DNA of 64,000 bases from Escarpia spicata (taxonomy: Eukaryota > Annelida > Polychaeta > Sabellida > Siboglinidae). The stretch is taken from assembly GCA_963995525.1 (NCBI GenBank), contig OZ023206.1, positions 72,018,490-72,082,489 of the forward strand, written 5' to 3'. Below, in pieces: positions 12,152 through 24,381 of this stretch (position 1 is the first letter of the stretch; each line of letters starts with the position of its first letter). Below the pieces are notes generated by a model. The model was not told the origin of the DNA. It saw only the letters and a list, made by a program, of their open reading frames with translations, and ran no database searches. Made by a program: the position numbers and the translations under genes.

Positions 12152-14240
12152 TCACCCAGGAACAAAAGTTGACGATCAGAAGATTGAACTAGATTCGATC
12201 AGACGATTGAACCGAATTAACAACATCCCCTACGTTTACGGTATGTTGACGCCTATGTTCGTGCATTATCATAGCAACCATTGCACAGTGGCTACACTTA
12301 AATTCTTAATCACAGCTACCGTTGTTGATTGGCAGTAGGCCAATATATTCGGGTTTGACTAAAAGGCGCATGACCACGAACGACCACGCACAACCATGTA
12401 ATATAATGTGTTGGTAGATAGTTTGACCGTTGATGGTATATATAGGGTTTGTGTGTGCATTATTAAAAATTTTGAGTCTGTATTTCACGCAGGAGTTACA
12501 CAATTTAGGCATTTTATCCGATCTTCCGGACGAACATCTAGTCTTGGCACCGCAGCGCCACCTGGCGAATGGCATTATAACTAAGGATAATAAGAACATC
12601 GCAAAAGTGCTAAGTAACGGTAGTAACTTACACAAAATAAATGTTCTGTTAATTTAACAATACCAGTAAACCATAGATTAACAATTTATTTTTTGCATTT
12701 TACTTTACCACTACTGTACACTTTTCGCGAGAAGGTATTTCTGCACTGAGGCTTTGTCTTTTGATTGAGGATACGTATCGACTATCGTACGACGTCCACC
12801 ACTGTCACTGATCTGACAGTATCAATGTCAACACACAGCCGTTTCCACATAATCCGTTACGATTTTGCAAGATATTCAGCTTAATTGCTTCTATGTAACT
12901 AACTTCAAAAGATGAATTATGGCATATTTGGTGTGGGGTCATCAAGCCCATCGCATTTTTAAACTTCAAAAGAAAGCAGTGCGAATAGTTACTTCAAGTT
13001 CAAGTAAATACAATTCTCACACATATCCTATCTTCAAAGAATGTAAATTTCTTAAGTTGAATGACATCTAAAGACTGCAACAGCTCAAATTTTATTACAA
13101 ATTGATCAACAAGGTTATGCCAGAATACTTCAGTCATATTCCATACACATACAACTTTGCAATTCACCAATATAACACACGACTTATTTATTCCCAGAGT
13201 TAATCATCAATATGCAAAAAAGTACATCAGACACAACATTATACAAACTGTTAACGATACTTCAAATATCATCCTTGATAGAATTTCTACACGTAGCTTA
13301 TATGGTTTTTCTACGTATACAAAAAATTACTTTATCAAGAATTATGAATCATGTTGTCATATTTCTAACTGTTACAACTGTAAATCTTAAATTGGAATTG
13401 AATAAACAAGAATATTAGAACAAGAAAAACAGCTTTTCTGTTGTTTTTATTGCCTTATATAAACAACAACTTTTTGGTGTCACATGTTATGCTGCAACAC
13501 CTCGCTCATTATCATGAATTTTGTGTTTTTTTTTTTACATAATACTGAACTCAATTCAAATGAATTCACCGTGTTTTATATTACTGTTATTGCTTTTATT
13601 AAATACTCAGAGAAACGTGTTTGTAGGAAATGTTTCAGTTCAAGGTGTTGCGTGCGTAACGGTGTCACACCAGATGTCCGCATAACTGTATCACTAACAT
13701 CACAGTGGCAACTATTGTAACGGTATCAGATAGTTACTGTAACTTAAGTAATTCATTTTCAACACTAAAAAGTAAAATTCTTTCTCCTATGTGACAGCAG
13801 CACATGTTTTGGAGTCATGATGCATGATACACGCAACATCTCCAGTATTATCAGCTTGAAACCATTTTTTTAAATAAATCTCTTCTCTCAAGAACTTTTA
13901 TACAAACTATTTTAGAATCTACAGACAATTCTCTTTACAGCATACGTAAAATTGCATTCAAAATCAAAATAAAGATAAAAATAATGCAGTTTGTCAACCA
14001 AGCATTGACCAATACCCGGTACTGTAGAATGACTTGATTATTAAAACATTTTTTGCCAAACACCAATGTTCCTCTGTGCCATGTTCTTAATTTTAATAGT
14101 ATCACCAGATCACCATAACAAGTATTGGGATCTGGTAAAAATTTATGTGGTACTGTAATTTTAGACATCTTATTGAACTGTTGTAATTTATTTGTCACAT
14201 ATACAAAAAGGTTTCTGCATTCTGTTTATGATATCTAGCA
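12152..14240. other. Spacer with a weak reverse-transcriptase-like tail
   Basis: Near 12930-13150 the plus strand reads in pieces like a LINE C-terminal tail (WGHQAHRIFKLQKKAVRIV and NSHTYPIFKECKFLKL), with stops. It is too degraded to annotate as a gene. The rest shows nothing recognisable. Confidence 0.35.
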
Positions 14241-14246
14241 TACATA

Positions 14247-14315
14247 AGTTGTTGAATACAACAGTAATGATACAATATATATTGGTATATATCATTACTG
14301 TTCTATTCAACAACT
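14247..14315. repeat. Hairpin, 26-bp arms
   Basis: The arm AGTTGTTGAATACAACAGTA plus ATGATA is repeated inverted after a short AT loop, with one mismatch. It may be a palindromic MITE remnant. Confidence 0.8.
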
Positions 14316-15547
14316 GTTTTTATACTTATATATACAACATTCCTTTACAGTGCAAGTTATATTTTTGTTACAATATTCTTTTGTTAAAATATGAATTTAT
14401 TAAATTAAAAGTTTAGTTAAATTAAAACATTAGGGGCTATGTATTTCAACAATTACAGTTAATGACCCAAATGGTAATTTGATATATGGGTCTAGGCTAT
14501 TCCTGTGTACTGTCATTAGACCCTCCTGCCTCACTGTTCAGTAGTACTGGACAATCTGATGTGCCACTCTGTACAGCTCCAGACACTTGGTGGTCTGCAT
14601 GCATACCCTGGGGGGTACACCCAGGGGTTGGATGGACAGCAATCCCACACTTGCACCATACATACATTGGCTAATTATTTGTTAGTCCCGATTATGTGCA
14701 ATTTCTTGCATGTCTCAGTTTCCACCCTTTATTGTAAAAACGCATACTGTAATGTAAAAAATTATATTCCTTTCATTACGTTTGATTTGATACACATTCC
14801 CATGAACCAAGGCTAATATTCAATATATTTCGATATAGGGTTTTGACCAAAACCTACACGAAATTACATAACTGAGCCAAATGTATCAACATTTATCAGT
14901 TTGTTGCTAACAAATAATATACAGTGCACTTGGGCCTGAATTAACATACATGCCATTTATAGTAAACATGCAGCAAAATCATGTCTTTTCAAATGTTTTA
15001 TTCATACAGATACAAGTGATCAGACTGGATATTTTAGGGTGCTTATATTATAGGGGGGCGTGTACTGCTAAATACTGTGACTAAGAAATTATATTTGCAA
15101 GCAGTTAATGACCCGCTAAGAAAGCTCACAACACAGTTGTTATGATTAAACCATCAAATAATCTGATTAAATGACAGCTGTTTCTACACAGCATGTTCAT
15201 CTAAAGCATTTTGCAGTATTGGAGGAGTGGAAAGTACTGACATTTTTACAACTGTTTGAGTCAGTGGGCCAGTCAATGCACCAAACTCAACAGGTGTGAT
15301 TTTATAACCTTCCAATGTTGTGACTTTATCCAATCCCTGATTGCCCCCATTCATTATTGTAGCTTGTGACAGTTTCAGGTAATTAGTTGATTGATTTAAC
15401 TTGGGATTTATGAATTAGTGACAGTGACCCTTTAATGCATGAATGTTACCAGAAACTCCATGGCCCAGTTTTCCAGCAGTGCCCAGCTTGTAGGCACAAT
15501 TAACTGAAATGGCGCCACAGAACCTCATGAAAGAAGAACTTAATTGA
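14316..15547. other. AT-rich spacer
   Basis: Nothing recognisable on either strand. Short frames near 14486-14816 have no domain. Confidence 0.45.
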
Positions 15548-15627
15548 GAATAGCTGTTTTATGCATACATACACACTCATATATATATATATATATGAGT
15601 GTGTAATTATGCATAAAACAGCTATTC
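15548..15627. repeat. Near-perfect 80-bp palindrome with (AT)n centre
   Basis: Outer arms GAATAGCTGTTTTATGCATA and TATGCATAAAACAGCTATTC (the right one after a small AAT change) enclose ACACTCATAT and an AT dinucleotide core. It can extrude as a cruciform. Further AT repeats follow to about 15,930. Confidence 0.85.
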
Positions 15628-17810
15628 TATATATATATATATATATATACAGCTGTATATGAATAATGAATTTCAATATACACTGTACATAATTTTGGAG
15701 AACAAAATGGGTCGTTATAGCAAAATGGATCTTAAGTCTTAACACATGTCTGGTAATTTGTATAGTCAGATTTTCAGTTATTACTAAATTTTAGTTGTAA
15801 CTTTATTTCTTGTGACTCCATTTCCTTTGTCTTTTTTCTGTGAAATTTCTGTGACTATGATATATATATATATATATATACATACATAATATATATAATA
15901 TACAAATGTATATATATTATATTTAGGGGCATCACTCTTATCAAGCTGGGCAAGTATCTTGACACAATTAACAATGATATAAGTAGCATTTCTACAGATT
16001 TGCAATCTGTCATACCAGTATACATACTGTCATTAGGGTACCCCCTCTAGTTCACAACTACATGTACTTAGACATCTGCTTATCCAACCTTGTGCAGCCA
16101 AGCATATAGCTGTTACTGCCAGAGCACACTTATCAACATGTTAGTCATTTCCTTTAATTGTCAACTAATTAAGAGGATGCCAGTCCACCGTCATTAAAAT
16201 ATCTACACTTTCACATACAATTTATTAGTAAAAAAATGATGTTATAGAAGGCAAGTTCTTATGTATCACAGCATCCAGTCCTCAGGTCTGATCAAGGCGC
16301 TTTACACTTTACTCCCTGGCAGACCTGTTCCATTGAACACCATCTCGACTTCACTGGGAAACATCCACAATGAATAGAAGTTGATTCCTGTCTGCAGTAT
16401 ATGTTTGTTTGACATGTAATCAAAATTATACAACATAAATATACATGTTACACTACTTATAAAATTGCAATACTGCAGTATATATATATATATCTTATAT
16501 AATTTTATAAATAACCTTTTAGTTTAGTTGCCTAAATGCACTTTTCAAGTTATAAACACTAATATATATACAGATTGTATAATTACAGAAACAAATACCT
16601 AAATGATAGTTTGGCATTCCTGCAAACAATTTTTTGGGTGAAACAAAGCAATATTGTATCGCTGACTACCCACGAATCGGCATGTGTTCTGACAGTCAAA
16701 TGGATCAATTTCTGGAGGGGGGACATTACAGAAATGTTGTTGATGGGTAAAACGAGCACATATATTTTTTTAATTCAATGGTTTATTTCAGACACAATTA
16801 CATATAGTGATACATATATCGGTCCATATACCCCTACCACTGTTAAAGTGATAGTAGAAGCACGTTATATAATACATAAGGTAAACATATACAACAAGAA
16901 CAAAATATGAAAACATCTACACAGTACCACTGGCACTGCTCCTACAGAAGGTCGTTGTGTACATACAGGGGCTTAACCCATCGCCTTCTAATCCTGGAGA
17001 TCCATCTGATATCCGTACCTAGTACGGCTAGTGGGAATCCATGTCGATTTTTGTACCTTTGTGTCCAGTAATCCATTGTAACATTTACAGAGGTTAGGAT
17101 AACAGATTACTTTTAGACGTATGCCCTAAAACTGTTCAAATAACATCCAAATGCCCACACATATTAGGAAACGGTTCGGAAGTTGGATGAACATCTTGCC
17201 AGTTTTGTAACACATTCTAACAAACTCTACAGGTGTGTAAAACTCATCTTCCCTGTCAGGGTGTTTCATTGGTAATTGTAATTTATTTTGTGTAATTAAA
17301 AAGTACATCAATTATGATTTATTATAATGGTAACATGAGGAATATTATTTATGTATCTATATGATATATTGCAATATCTATATGATATATTGCAAACAAC
17401 ATCCAATCCTGGTCAGTCCAAAGCCACATAATAACACTACACTATTTAGTATACAGTTGAAAGTCTACAATTCCTTACCAGATGTCTGAAACAGATTAAG
17501 CCTGTCCATCCTTATCCAGAAGGCAGGGTAATTGTTTGGTCAGTTTGGCTCTAGGGTGCAACTAATTGCAGACCATGATTCCCAGGGGGTATCATAAAGC
17601 CTTCTGAAATACAGACTGGCTTCAGGCTGCTGCTTTGTCCTAACTACCTATGTACACATGTAACTGAATAGAGACTAGATTGAAAAGTATTGTTATAATA
17701 AAAAAGTCAGGTTATTCTTTTCCAAACAACTAGTTGGTAGAACACATTACAAAAATAATAAAACATTTGAAAGTTAGATTTGAAGCCACAAAAAGTTATT
17801 ATTTGTGTGT
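15628..17810. other. AT-rich spacer with TA microsatellites
   Basis: (TA)n tracts occur near 15630, 15860-15930 and 16480. A 20-bp exact tandem duplication (ATCTATATGATATATTGCAA) lies near 17355-17395. The 111-codon frame at 16575 has no recognisable domain. Confidence 0.45.
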
Positions 17811-17814
17811 GCAT

Positions 17815-18701
17815 TAGTTTTACCTGACCTCACACCAGATGCCTCACCATGGTATACACCACCACTTAGAAATGAGGATCACCACTCAACCCCTGAGACA
17901 ACTGTTCCGTCTAACCTTACTCCAGATATTGCCACTAACTATTTCACCAGCCAGAAGTGAGGATGAATTCCAAAATTCACAGGTGTGCACACCACTACCA
18001 TCTCCATCAGTGCCGGTCAACGAACAGTCGCAGTGTGACTCAACATCACCACCACTCCCACTAGAGATAACCATTGACACAGATGAACATATAGCATCTG
18101 GAGGTGATGACCTTCCAGAAAAAGGCAAGTTACTTGAAAAAAAGACCTATATATTCTTTGTTTAGATGGCGTAGTGGGTCATGAATGTATGTCAGTAGGT
18201 CTAAAAGAGAATCAGTTTTTTATTCTGCTCCACTCGCCCACTCTACTGCTCTTGGCGTTGACAAGACTTTACTTAGGCGACTTCCGTGTTACCGTTTGTG
18301 TATTTTGGCAACAGTGTTCGGCAGTAGTGATTTTTTTAAGTTATAACAGCTTCTTCAGCCATCTTGCTGGTAAGCTACGAGGGACACCATCACACTCCAT
18401 CTTTGGCACAGATGATGAGAAGGCAATGAAGCAAGCCATGCAAGCAGCTTTTCCGGATTCTAACCTACTCAATTGCAGCTGGCACCTAAAACAGAATGTA
18501 GACGCCTACCTAAAAGACAAAATTGGTGTGTACCATAAAGACCTTTCATCTATCATCACCTCAATATTTGGGCCGAGTGGCATCACAAGCGCTTATGAGG
18601 ATGTCACATTCAACCACGCGTTAAAGAAGACAGAGGATTTAATCAATATGCTGCACCATCCTGTAACACATATTTTCAACATATTGTCGCCGTTTCAATA
18701 A
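17815..18701 (+). pseudogene. MULE-type transposase fragment
   Basis: The second half of the frame at 18174-18701 contains IFGTDDEKAMKQAMQAAFPD followed by LLNCSWHLKQNVDAYLKDK. This is the typical MULE/FAR1-like transposase context: an acidic residue before 'EKA', then a Cys/His helix ahead of the last catalytic residue. The first third of the frame is hydrophobic and not transposase-like, so it is probably intron or junk. A Pro/Ser/Thr-rich region at 17,815-18,165 upstream may be part of the same element. The remainder of the transposase is absent. Confidence 0.5.
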
Positions 18702-18765
18702 TAATAATAATAATACATTTATTCGTACTAAAATTGTACAATTCAACTAAATCAATGTATATAAG

Positions 18766-19104
18766 TTACTGTGTACATAAAACAGTAAGCAATGAGCGCA
18801 GCTCGTCAATGGCTAAAAAAGAAGAGCTACCCACATTATTTATATTATGTAATACATCTTTTGCAAATGAGACTCTACATACTAGTTCATCATCCAGCCC
18901 CTCCTGGTAGTGGTCTTGAATCATACCATAAAACTGATTAGACTTCATTCGAAAGAATGTCATGGCATCAAGTTTGAATTTGGACATGATATAGTTAAAA
19001 CTTTTAGACATATATGACCCACTACCTTGAAAGGCTAGATGAGAGAGCATTTTCAAACTGGAGTTACTGCATTTAATGTGTCGCCGTTTTGGAACTGCCG
19101 CCAT
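18766..19104 (-). CDS. Unrecognised 112-aa frame
   Basis: A minus-strand frame begins MAAVPKRRHIK and continues through a helical, soluble-looking sequence (FFRMKSNQFYGMIQDHYQEG, then SFLAIDELRSLL). Codon use looks coding-like, but no family is recognised and there is no obvious partner gene. It could be an exon of a host or transposon gene. A (TAA)n microsatellite lies immediately beyond its 3' end. Confidence 0.3.
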   Translation of the reverse strand: MAAVPKRRHIKCSNSSLKMLSHLAFQGSGSYMSKSFNYIMSKFKLDAMTFFRMKSNQFYGMIQDHYQEGLDDELVCRVSFAKDVLHNINNVGSSSFLAIDELRSLLTVLCTQ

Positions 19105-19299
19105 TTTGGTTGTCGCCGTTTTGACCTGTACCCATGTATAAACCTTATTGCCTAGGCTAATGAGTGGGCCTAATCCAGATCTGCAGCTTGGGCTTGGCTA
19201 TCTCAATATTACAATAAAAGAGGCTAGGTCGCTAATATTCGCTATCCAGTTATAAATAGGTCAGTAGATGGATCTAGTAACATGAATATTTTAGTTTAG

Positions 19300-20330
19300 T
19301 GTTACCCGTCAGGTAGCGCCACTATGCCAGATTTAGCTGTATATAAGGAGGGCTTTAATGAGGATCAGGGTTGGCTGTTGGGAGATGCAGCCAGACACTT
19401 CGAGGGAGCTGTTTGTTAGAACAGGCCCGAAGATGCATGCTGGAGCTGTGTGTAACACAGGCCAGTTGTGTAGGGGGCGACTACTGGGGCGCACTGCCGG
19501 AGGAACGTTTCTCGTGAAGCACTGTCACCGAGCGCCCTGCGAGAAGTACTAAAAGACTCTCGCAGTACACCCGTGGCAATCAGTTATTCGCAGACTCGGT
19601 GGGTAACTCGGTTGCTGTATATAAGCCGCCGCCGTCTGACTTACCGTTCTGACACCTATAATTCGGTTGCAGTATATAAGCCGCCGCCGTCTGACTTATC
19701 GTTCTGACACCTATAATTCGGTTGATGTAGATAAACCGCCGCCGTCTGACTTAACGTTCTGACACCTATAATTCGGTTGTAGTATATAAGCCGCCGCCGT
19801 CTGACTTATCGTTCCGACACCTATAATTCGGTTGCTGTATATAAGCCGCCGCCGTCTGAGTTATCGTTCTGACACCTATAATTCGGTTGCTGTAGATAAA
19901 CCGCCGCCGTCTGACTTAACGTTCTGACACCTATAATTCGGTTGTAGTATATAAGCCGCCGCCGTCTGACTTATCGTTCCGACACCTATAATTCGGTTGC
20001 TGTATATAAGCCGCCGCCGTCTGAGTTATCGTTCTGACACCTATAATTCGGTTGCTGTATATAAGCCGCCACCGTCTGAGTTATCGTTCTGACACCTATA
20101 ATTCGGTTGCTGTATATAAGCCGCCGCCGTCTGACTTATCGTTCTGATATTTATAACTGGGTAGTATTTAGCAGACATAGCCGTATGTTGTGTATCAGAT
20201 ATTGTATTGGTAGGGTTTTCCGCATATAATAAACTGTGAAAACGTATAACCTGACTTATCATTAGTACGACTGAGTGAGTGAACGTTTGCCCGTATGCTT
20301 CCCTGCCGACCGCTCGCCGCAAACGCTACA
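19300..20330 (+). repeat. Possible solo LTR containing a tandem array
   Basis: The stretch begins TGTTACCCG and ends CGCTACA. It holds a TATA-like GTATATAAGG near 19338 and an AATAAA near 20228, followed just outside by CTGGTAT, which could be a primer-binding-like start. These features suggest an LTR, but no matching 5-bp target duplication is found and no second LTR or gag/pol lies in the window. Confidence 0.3.
19605..20155 (+). repeat. 55-bp tandem array, ten copies
   Basis: The unit reads ATTCGGTTGCTGTATATAAG, CCGCCGCCGTCTGACTTATC, then GTTCTGACACCTATA (55 bp). Ten copies lie head to tail, each carrying TATATAAG or its variant TAGATAAA. Variants recur every third unit, indicating a 165-bp higher-order repeat (units 3-5 and 6-8 match each other). 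Confidence 0.9.
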
Positions 20331-21054
20331 CTGGTATAATATGTAGTTTGGTCAATACACCTCTAGGCTCTATATTTGTGACATAACAATTTTACAGTGG
20401 CTATTTATGAATAACACTTTTTTGTGTAGTGGCCTACCGATTTATTTACTGTTATATTGCTAGACCGGATAATACAGTAAAGATCTCGGAGCCTTTCATT
20501 CATGTGTACACCGTCGGGACAACTATCAAAGTGGGCGCTATGTAGGCTGTCGTTTCATTGTAGGTCTACGTGTGTTCTGGGCCAGGTAGGTTAATCCACT
20601 TCGGCGTGTGTGGTGAACCAATCCGGAGGTCAGCCTTCGTCGCGTTATGAATACATTGTGGAGAACCTTCAGACGTGGCTATGCAACTTGCACTAAGATA
20701 TGCATAATTTTATGTTTACTAACATGTTTTATAGAGAAGACGATGAATTCAAATGGTTGTAACGTAGATGATTACAACTGAAAAGTGGTGTTCTCAAATA
20801 ACTGGTATCTATGACGAATTGTGTTTTTACATGCGAGACAGAAAATAACGCATGTCACGGATCAAACCATGCTTTGTTGCGTGGTGAATGTAGTTACGAA
20901 TCATAATGCCACTGCACAACTGAATACACGGCAAAAAGGAAGGCATATGTGTTTACTTCAAAAGACAATTAGCCATGGAATATTGTAATATATTACCAAT
21001 CATCTATAAACTGATAAAAACATTAATAAGGCTCGACTACATTACAGATTGAAC
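20331..21054. promoter_or_regulatory. 5' flank of the host death-domain gene
   Basis: No gene is seen. The stretch precedes the predicted first exon at 21055, so it should contain the host promoter, but I find no TATA box at a convincing distance. Confidence 0.35.
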
Positions 21055-21115
21055 ATGGCACAATCGCGCAAACCGACATTCGGCGCCGCAGCTGAAGACG
21101 ATCTCCCGACAAGAG
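21055..21115 (+). CDS. Host gene exon 1 (start codon)
   Basis: An ATG opens MAQSRKPTFGAAAEDDLPTR and is followed by a splice donor (AAGAG|GTAAAG), leaving phase 1. Joining to the acceptor at 21431 keeps the death-domain frame open. A first exon with a short, charged, disordered leader is usual for death-domain adaptors. The prediction rests on splice consensus and phase only. Confidence 0.55.
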
Positions 21116-21431
21116 GTAAAGGCCATGCTGGTTAACGGAACTTTCACAGATGTTACCTACAGTGTGAGAGTTTCCCTCAATAGACTATAATAAGGTTCTT
21201 TCTTAAATAGCCCCCGGATATAATCGAACGCCATTAAACACGTACACCTATATTATATGTCTATATTATATTTATTGAGCGATGCAAACTTACACAATAA
21301 AATCTATTTAAATGCATTACATATTATCTAGCATATATATAAATAAAAAACATCTTCATTGTGTCCCAGCCACCGTTTTATTATTTTACACGCACAGCTT
21401 ATTACGTCAATTAATGTGCTTGTCTTTCTAG

Positions 21432-21701
21432 CGCTGATAGATACCAAGTTTATGATGAAACTTGCTCAAAATGTAACGTCGACGGAGCAGCTCCAACTGG
21501 GAGTATTCCTGGACATGAAATCGTCTACAGTCCGAGACATCATGCGTGACTCCGACGATGCGGTGACCAACTCATTCACCATCTTGGAAGCCTGGATAGA
21601 TTCGAGAAAGAATGTAGGGAAATCTAGCGTCATGTACGATGAACTCAGCGGAGCATGTGTTAACATAAAACGGGCAGACCTCGTTGACATGGTTCGGTGC
21701 G
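21432..21701 (+). CDS. Host gene exon 2: death domain
   Basis: After a TTTCTAG acceptor the frame encodes about 90 residues that fit the death-domain pattern. An early helix LIDTKFMMKLAQNV is followed by the LQLGVFL block, then VRDIMRDSDD, then the helix ILEAWIDSRKN. Near the end come MYDELSGACVNIKRADL and a GTGAGT donor. Death domains are six-helix protein-interaction modules of apoptosis and NF-kB signalling, acting in the cytosol. The exon is 270 nt and its end leaves phase 1, matching the next four exons. A death domain at the N-terminus ahead of coiled coil and leucine-rich repeats suggests an innate immune receptor or scaffold. CARD or DED membership is less likely because of the W in the fifth-helix position. 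Confidence 0.7.
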
Positions 21702-21987
21702 GTGAGTGTGCAGCAGTGACGGTTGATCATTTCCTGTCAAATTGTCGAAGTTTATTGTTGAACATTTTATGTAAAGCTACAAACGTAGACACATCAACGA
21801 TGATATTAGCCAATTATCACAAATGATCTCTTCGTCTCTATGATCTCTTACGGAAGTGGTGTGTCCGATACAGAAGCGGTGCATAAAGAGGGGAGCCGGC
21901 CGTTGCTTCGTGAACGGATTAATCAGGGGCGGATCCAGAGAGTCTGGGGGCGCAAAAACCTCCACTGGCGGCCGACGCAAATTAATA

Positions 21988-22126
21988 TTTAAACACTTAT
22001 GTTGCGTCGTTTTCTTGTACAATGACAACTAGCTAGCGTACGTGTCCTTATATATGTATATATAAAGGACACATACGCTAGCTAGTTGTCAATCTACAAC
22101 AAAACGACGTAACGTAAGTGTTTAAA
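21988..22126. repeat. Long palindrome in host intron (arms ~65 bp)
   Basis: The left arm runs TTTAAACACTTA...GACAACTAGCTAGCGTACGT and the right arm is its near-perfect inverse, around a TATGTATAT loop, with only a handful of mismatches. It lies in the intron after the death-domain exon. A palindromic MITE is the simplest explanation. Confidence 0.85.
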
Positions 22127-22163
22127 ACCCCAAACACGGTTTACTATTGCACCTAAGAATATG

Positions 22164-22206
<43 letters not shown>

Positions 22207-22218
22207 TGCCTGTTTCAG

Positions 22219-22293
22219 AGCAACTTCGCCAACTGAACGAGAAATTACAGAAATCGAGGGAAACTGCACAATCGTGGAAAAATAATTTCAATG
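22219..22293 (+). CDS. Host gene exon 3: coiled coil start
   Basis: The acceptor TGTTTCAG opens a 75-nt exon that reads EQLRQLNEKLQKSRETAQSW and ends at an AATG|GTACAT donor. Phase 1 in and phase 1 out match both neighbours. The sequence is a strong amphipathic helix. A (TG)n microsatellite precedes the acceptor. Confidence 0.6.
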
Positions 22294-22612
22294 GTACATA
22301 CATTGTGAATTTGATCATAAATAGCGATGTACAATAAGGGGTCATCCATATAGGACTTCACTCTTACGGATAGTGGGGATCTCCGAGTCCGCGTGACAAA
22401 TCATTATGTGGGGGTTTGGGCAAGGCTAACCTAACGATTATAAAAGAAAACGTGTTAGCTTGTCAATATCAAACTACTGATACCAATAGTTGCATTGCCA
22501 GTTACATTCGGAAGTGTGTGCTTTTGGTGTCGGGTGCGTATCGTTACAGAAAGAACTTCCAATGCAATGGCTTTAATACATATGTCATAAATGCCAACAT
22601 CGTTTGTGTCAG

Positions 22613-22864
22613 AGCAAATGCTACTTGTGAAAGTGGAACTGAGACAGACCAAGGAGCAGCTTGAGGAGACAACACGAGAACTACAACAGACCAAAACGGA
22701 GTCACAGCAGACACAAACAAAGTTGCAGAAAACACAAACGGAGTTGCAGAAGTCACAAGCGGAGTTACAGAAAACAAAAACGGACTTCCAGAAGACACAA
22801 GCGGAGTTGCAGAAGACACAAACGGAGTTACAGAAGACAAAAACGGAGTTACAGAAGACAGAAG
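22613..22864 (+). CDS. Host gene exon 4: heptad-repeat coiled coil
   Basis: A 252-nt exon between GTGTCAG and GAAG|GTGAGT encodes 84 residues. It starts EQMLLVKVELRQTKEQLEET and settles into a run of seven-residue units of the form T-E-L-Q-K-T-Q. At DNA level these are 21-bp tandem repeats, so the repeat unit equals one coiled-coil heptad. Leucine and residues of the T/Q/K class recur at fixed heptad positions, giving a long rod likely to oligomerise. Phase 1 is kept on both sides. Because each 21-bp unit adds exactly one heptad, the array can lengthen or shorten without breaking the frame. Confidence 0.7.
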
Positions 22865-23812
22865 GTGAGTTGCAACTGAACATGTTAAAACCACAGAGGA
22901 GAACAGACGAATTGTAACCACCCATTGGCCGAGTTTGTGAATTAGCAGTTTAACTTACAATAACGAAACAGCTGTATGCTATAAAAGAGAAAATACAAAA
23001 ATGGATTAATGTATTCGTAACGACTACAAGTTATAACAGTCTAACACAAAAATGTTGCTCGTTCTTTCTACGTGTATTAGTACAGTAGATTACAAAAATG
23101 AGATCGCTTATTGTTTGGGTGTTAATAAGAATTTATAATATAGGCCTATTGTTTTTTTGGAACGAAACTGCTGTATGTGTCAAGTACCCGCAAAAATACA
23201 ATAATCCAATGACTCACTTACTTACGCATTAATTACTGTCTGTTCACTTGCTCTTTCCTTACTGTCTACTCACTTCCTCTCAACGTTAATTCCCATAATA
23301 CCTTCTATGCTCATTTATTACTCACTCACTCTCAGATTACTGACTACTCACTCACTTTTTGAGTACTATCTACTCATTCACTCCCTCTCTGAGTACTATC
23401 TACTCATTCACTCCCAACTAACCAACAATTAATTCACTTTATTTTTTTCTTACTACTCATTCACTCTTTAAATACAGATTACTCATTTACTCACTCAGTC
23501 ATTCACTAATTACTCACGCATTCACTCACCAACTCAAACCAATCAGTCTTTCACTAATTACCTCACTGTAATTACCTCACTCTAGTCACACGTTCACCCA
23601 TTATTAACTTTACACCGATGACATATAAATCATGACTTGCTATATCACGTTTGTTGGTGTGACAATGTAATAATTGAACAAGTTTAGAATGCATAGTAAT
23701 GACATGACTCAACGCATTACGAGGGTAAATATGTTACTTTACATGATCTTCAAAATGCTAGACTATGACTGCATATTTTGTTTATATATGAGGATTTTGT
23801 GACCTGTTTTAG
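22865..23812 (+). other. Host intron with TCACTCA-type low-complexity sequence
   Basis: Between exons 4 and 5. Imperfect TTACTCACTCA repeats occupy about 23,210-23,600. No gene is visible. Confidence 0.5.
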
Positions 23813-23875
23813 ACGAAGTCCAACGTCTGAACGAGTTAGCCGAAGAAAAGGGAACTTGTAGAAATACAGCTGCAG
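23813..23875 (+). CDS. Host gene exon 5
   Basis: A 63-nt phase 1-1 exon (acceptor CTGTTTTAG, donor GCAG|GTATTA) reads DEVQRLNELAEEKGTCRNTA, continuing the helical, charged character of exons 3 and 4. Confidence 0.55.
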
Positions 23876-24381
23876 GTATTATGTTGTATAATATAACATT
23901 TTATATATTAAAAATATCTTTGTTTAGATAATTCAGTTTATCCTATGTGTAATATATTAAAAACCCCATAAAACATAGTATACTAGCGGAGCTACGTAAC
24001 TACAAATGCGGCATTTTTCGACAGTTCAGTAATTACATCTTTTTGTCTAAGACACCACATCATTGATTGCACACTATAAAACATATATATGCTATCCATT
24101 AATGTGTCTATTGTAAAGAGATAGTGCAGGAAAAAATATAATTCGTGAAAAACACTTTCTAATTAGAGTACTTTACCCGTGTGTTACAGTGTGACTGTAT
24201 TGTATATTACACTTGGGACGTTTCCGTAGTTCACCTATCAGGCGTGGCTCTTCAGCTTCTTGCATAACATTGGTAAGATAAACGTGGACTGTCAAGCACA
24301 CCAGCAACGCGTTGATACATACAGCGGGTGCCGTGATAATGGTGGCAATGATCAATATTATGCCGACAATGTGTGTTTCAG

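Noticed and set aside
19300..20330. Complete LTR retrotransposon
   Set aside because: Only one LTR-like unit, no target duplication, and no gag/pol nearby. Kept only as a low-confidence solo LTR.
23210..23600. CRISPR-like or regular repeat array
   Set aside because: TCACTCA repeats are irregular low-complexity sequence in an intron with no conserved repeat and spacer structure.
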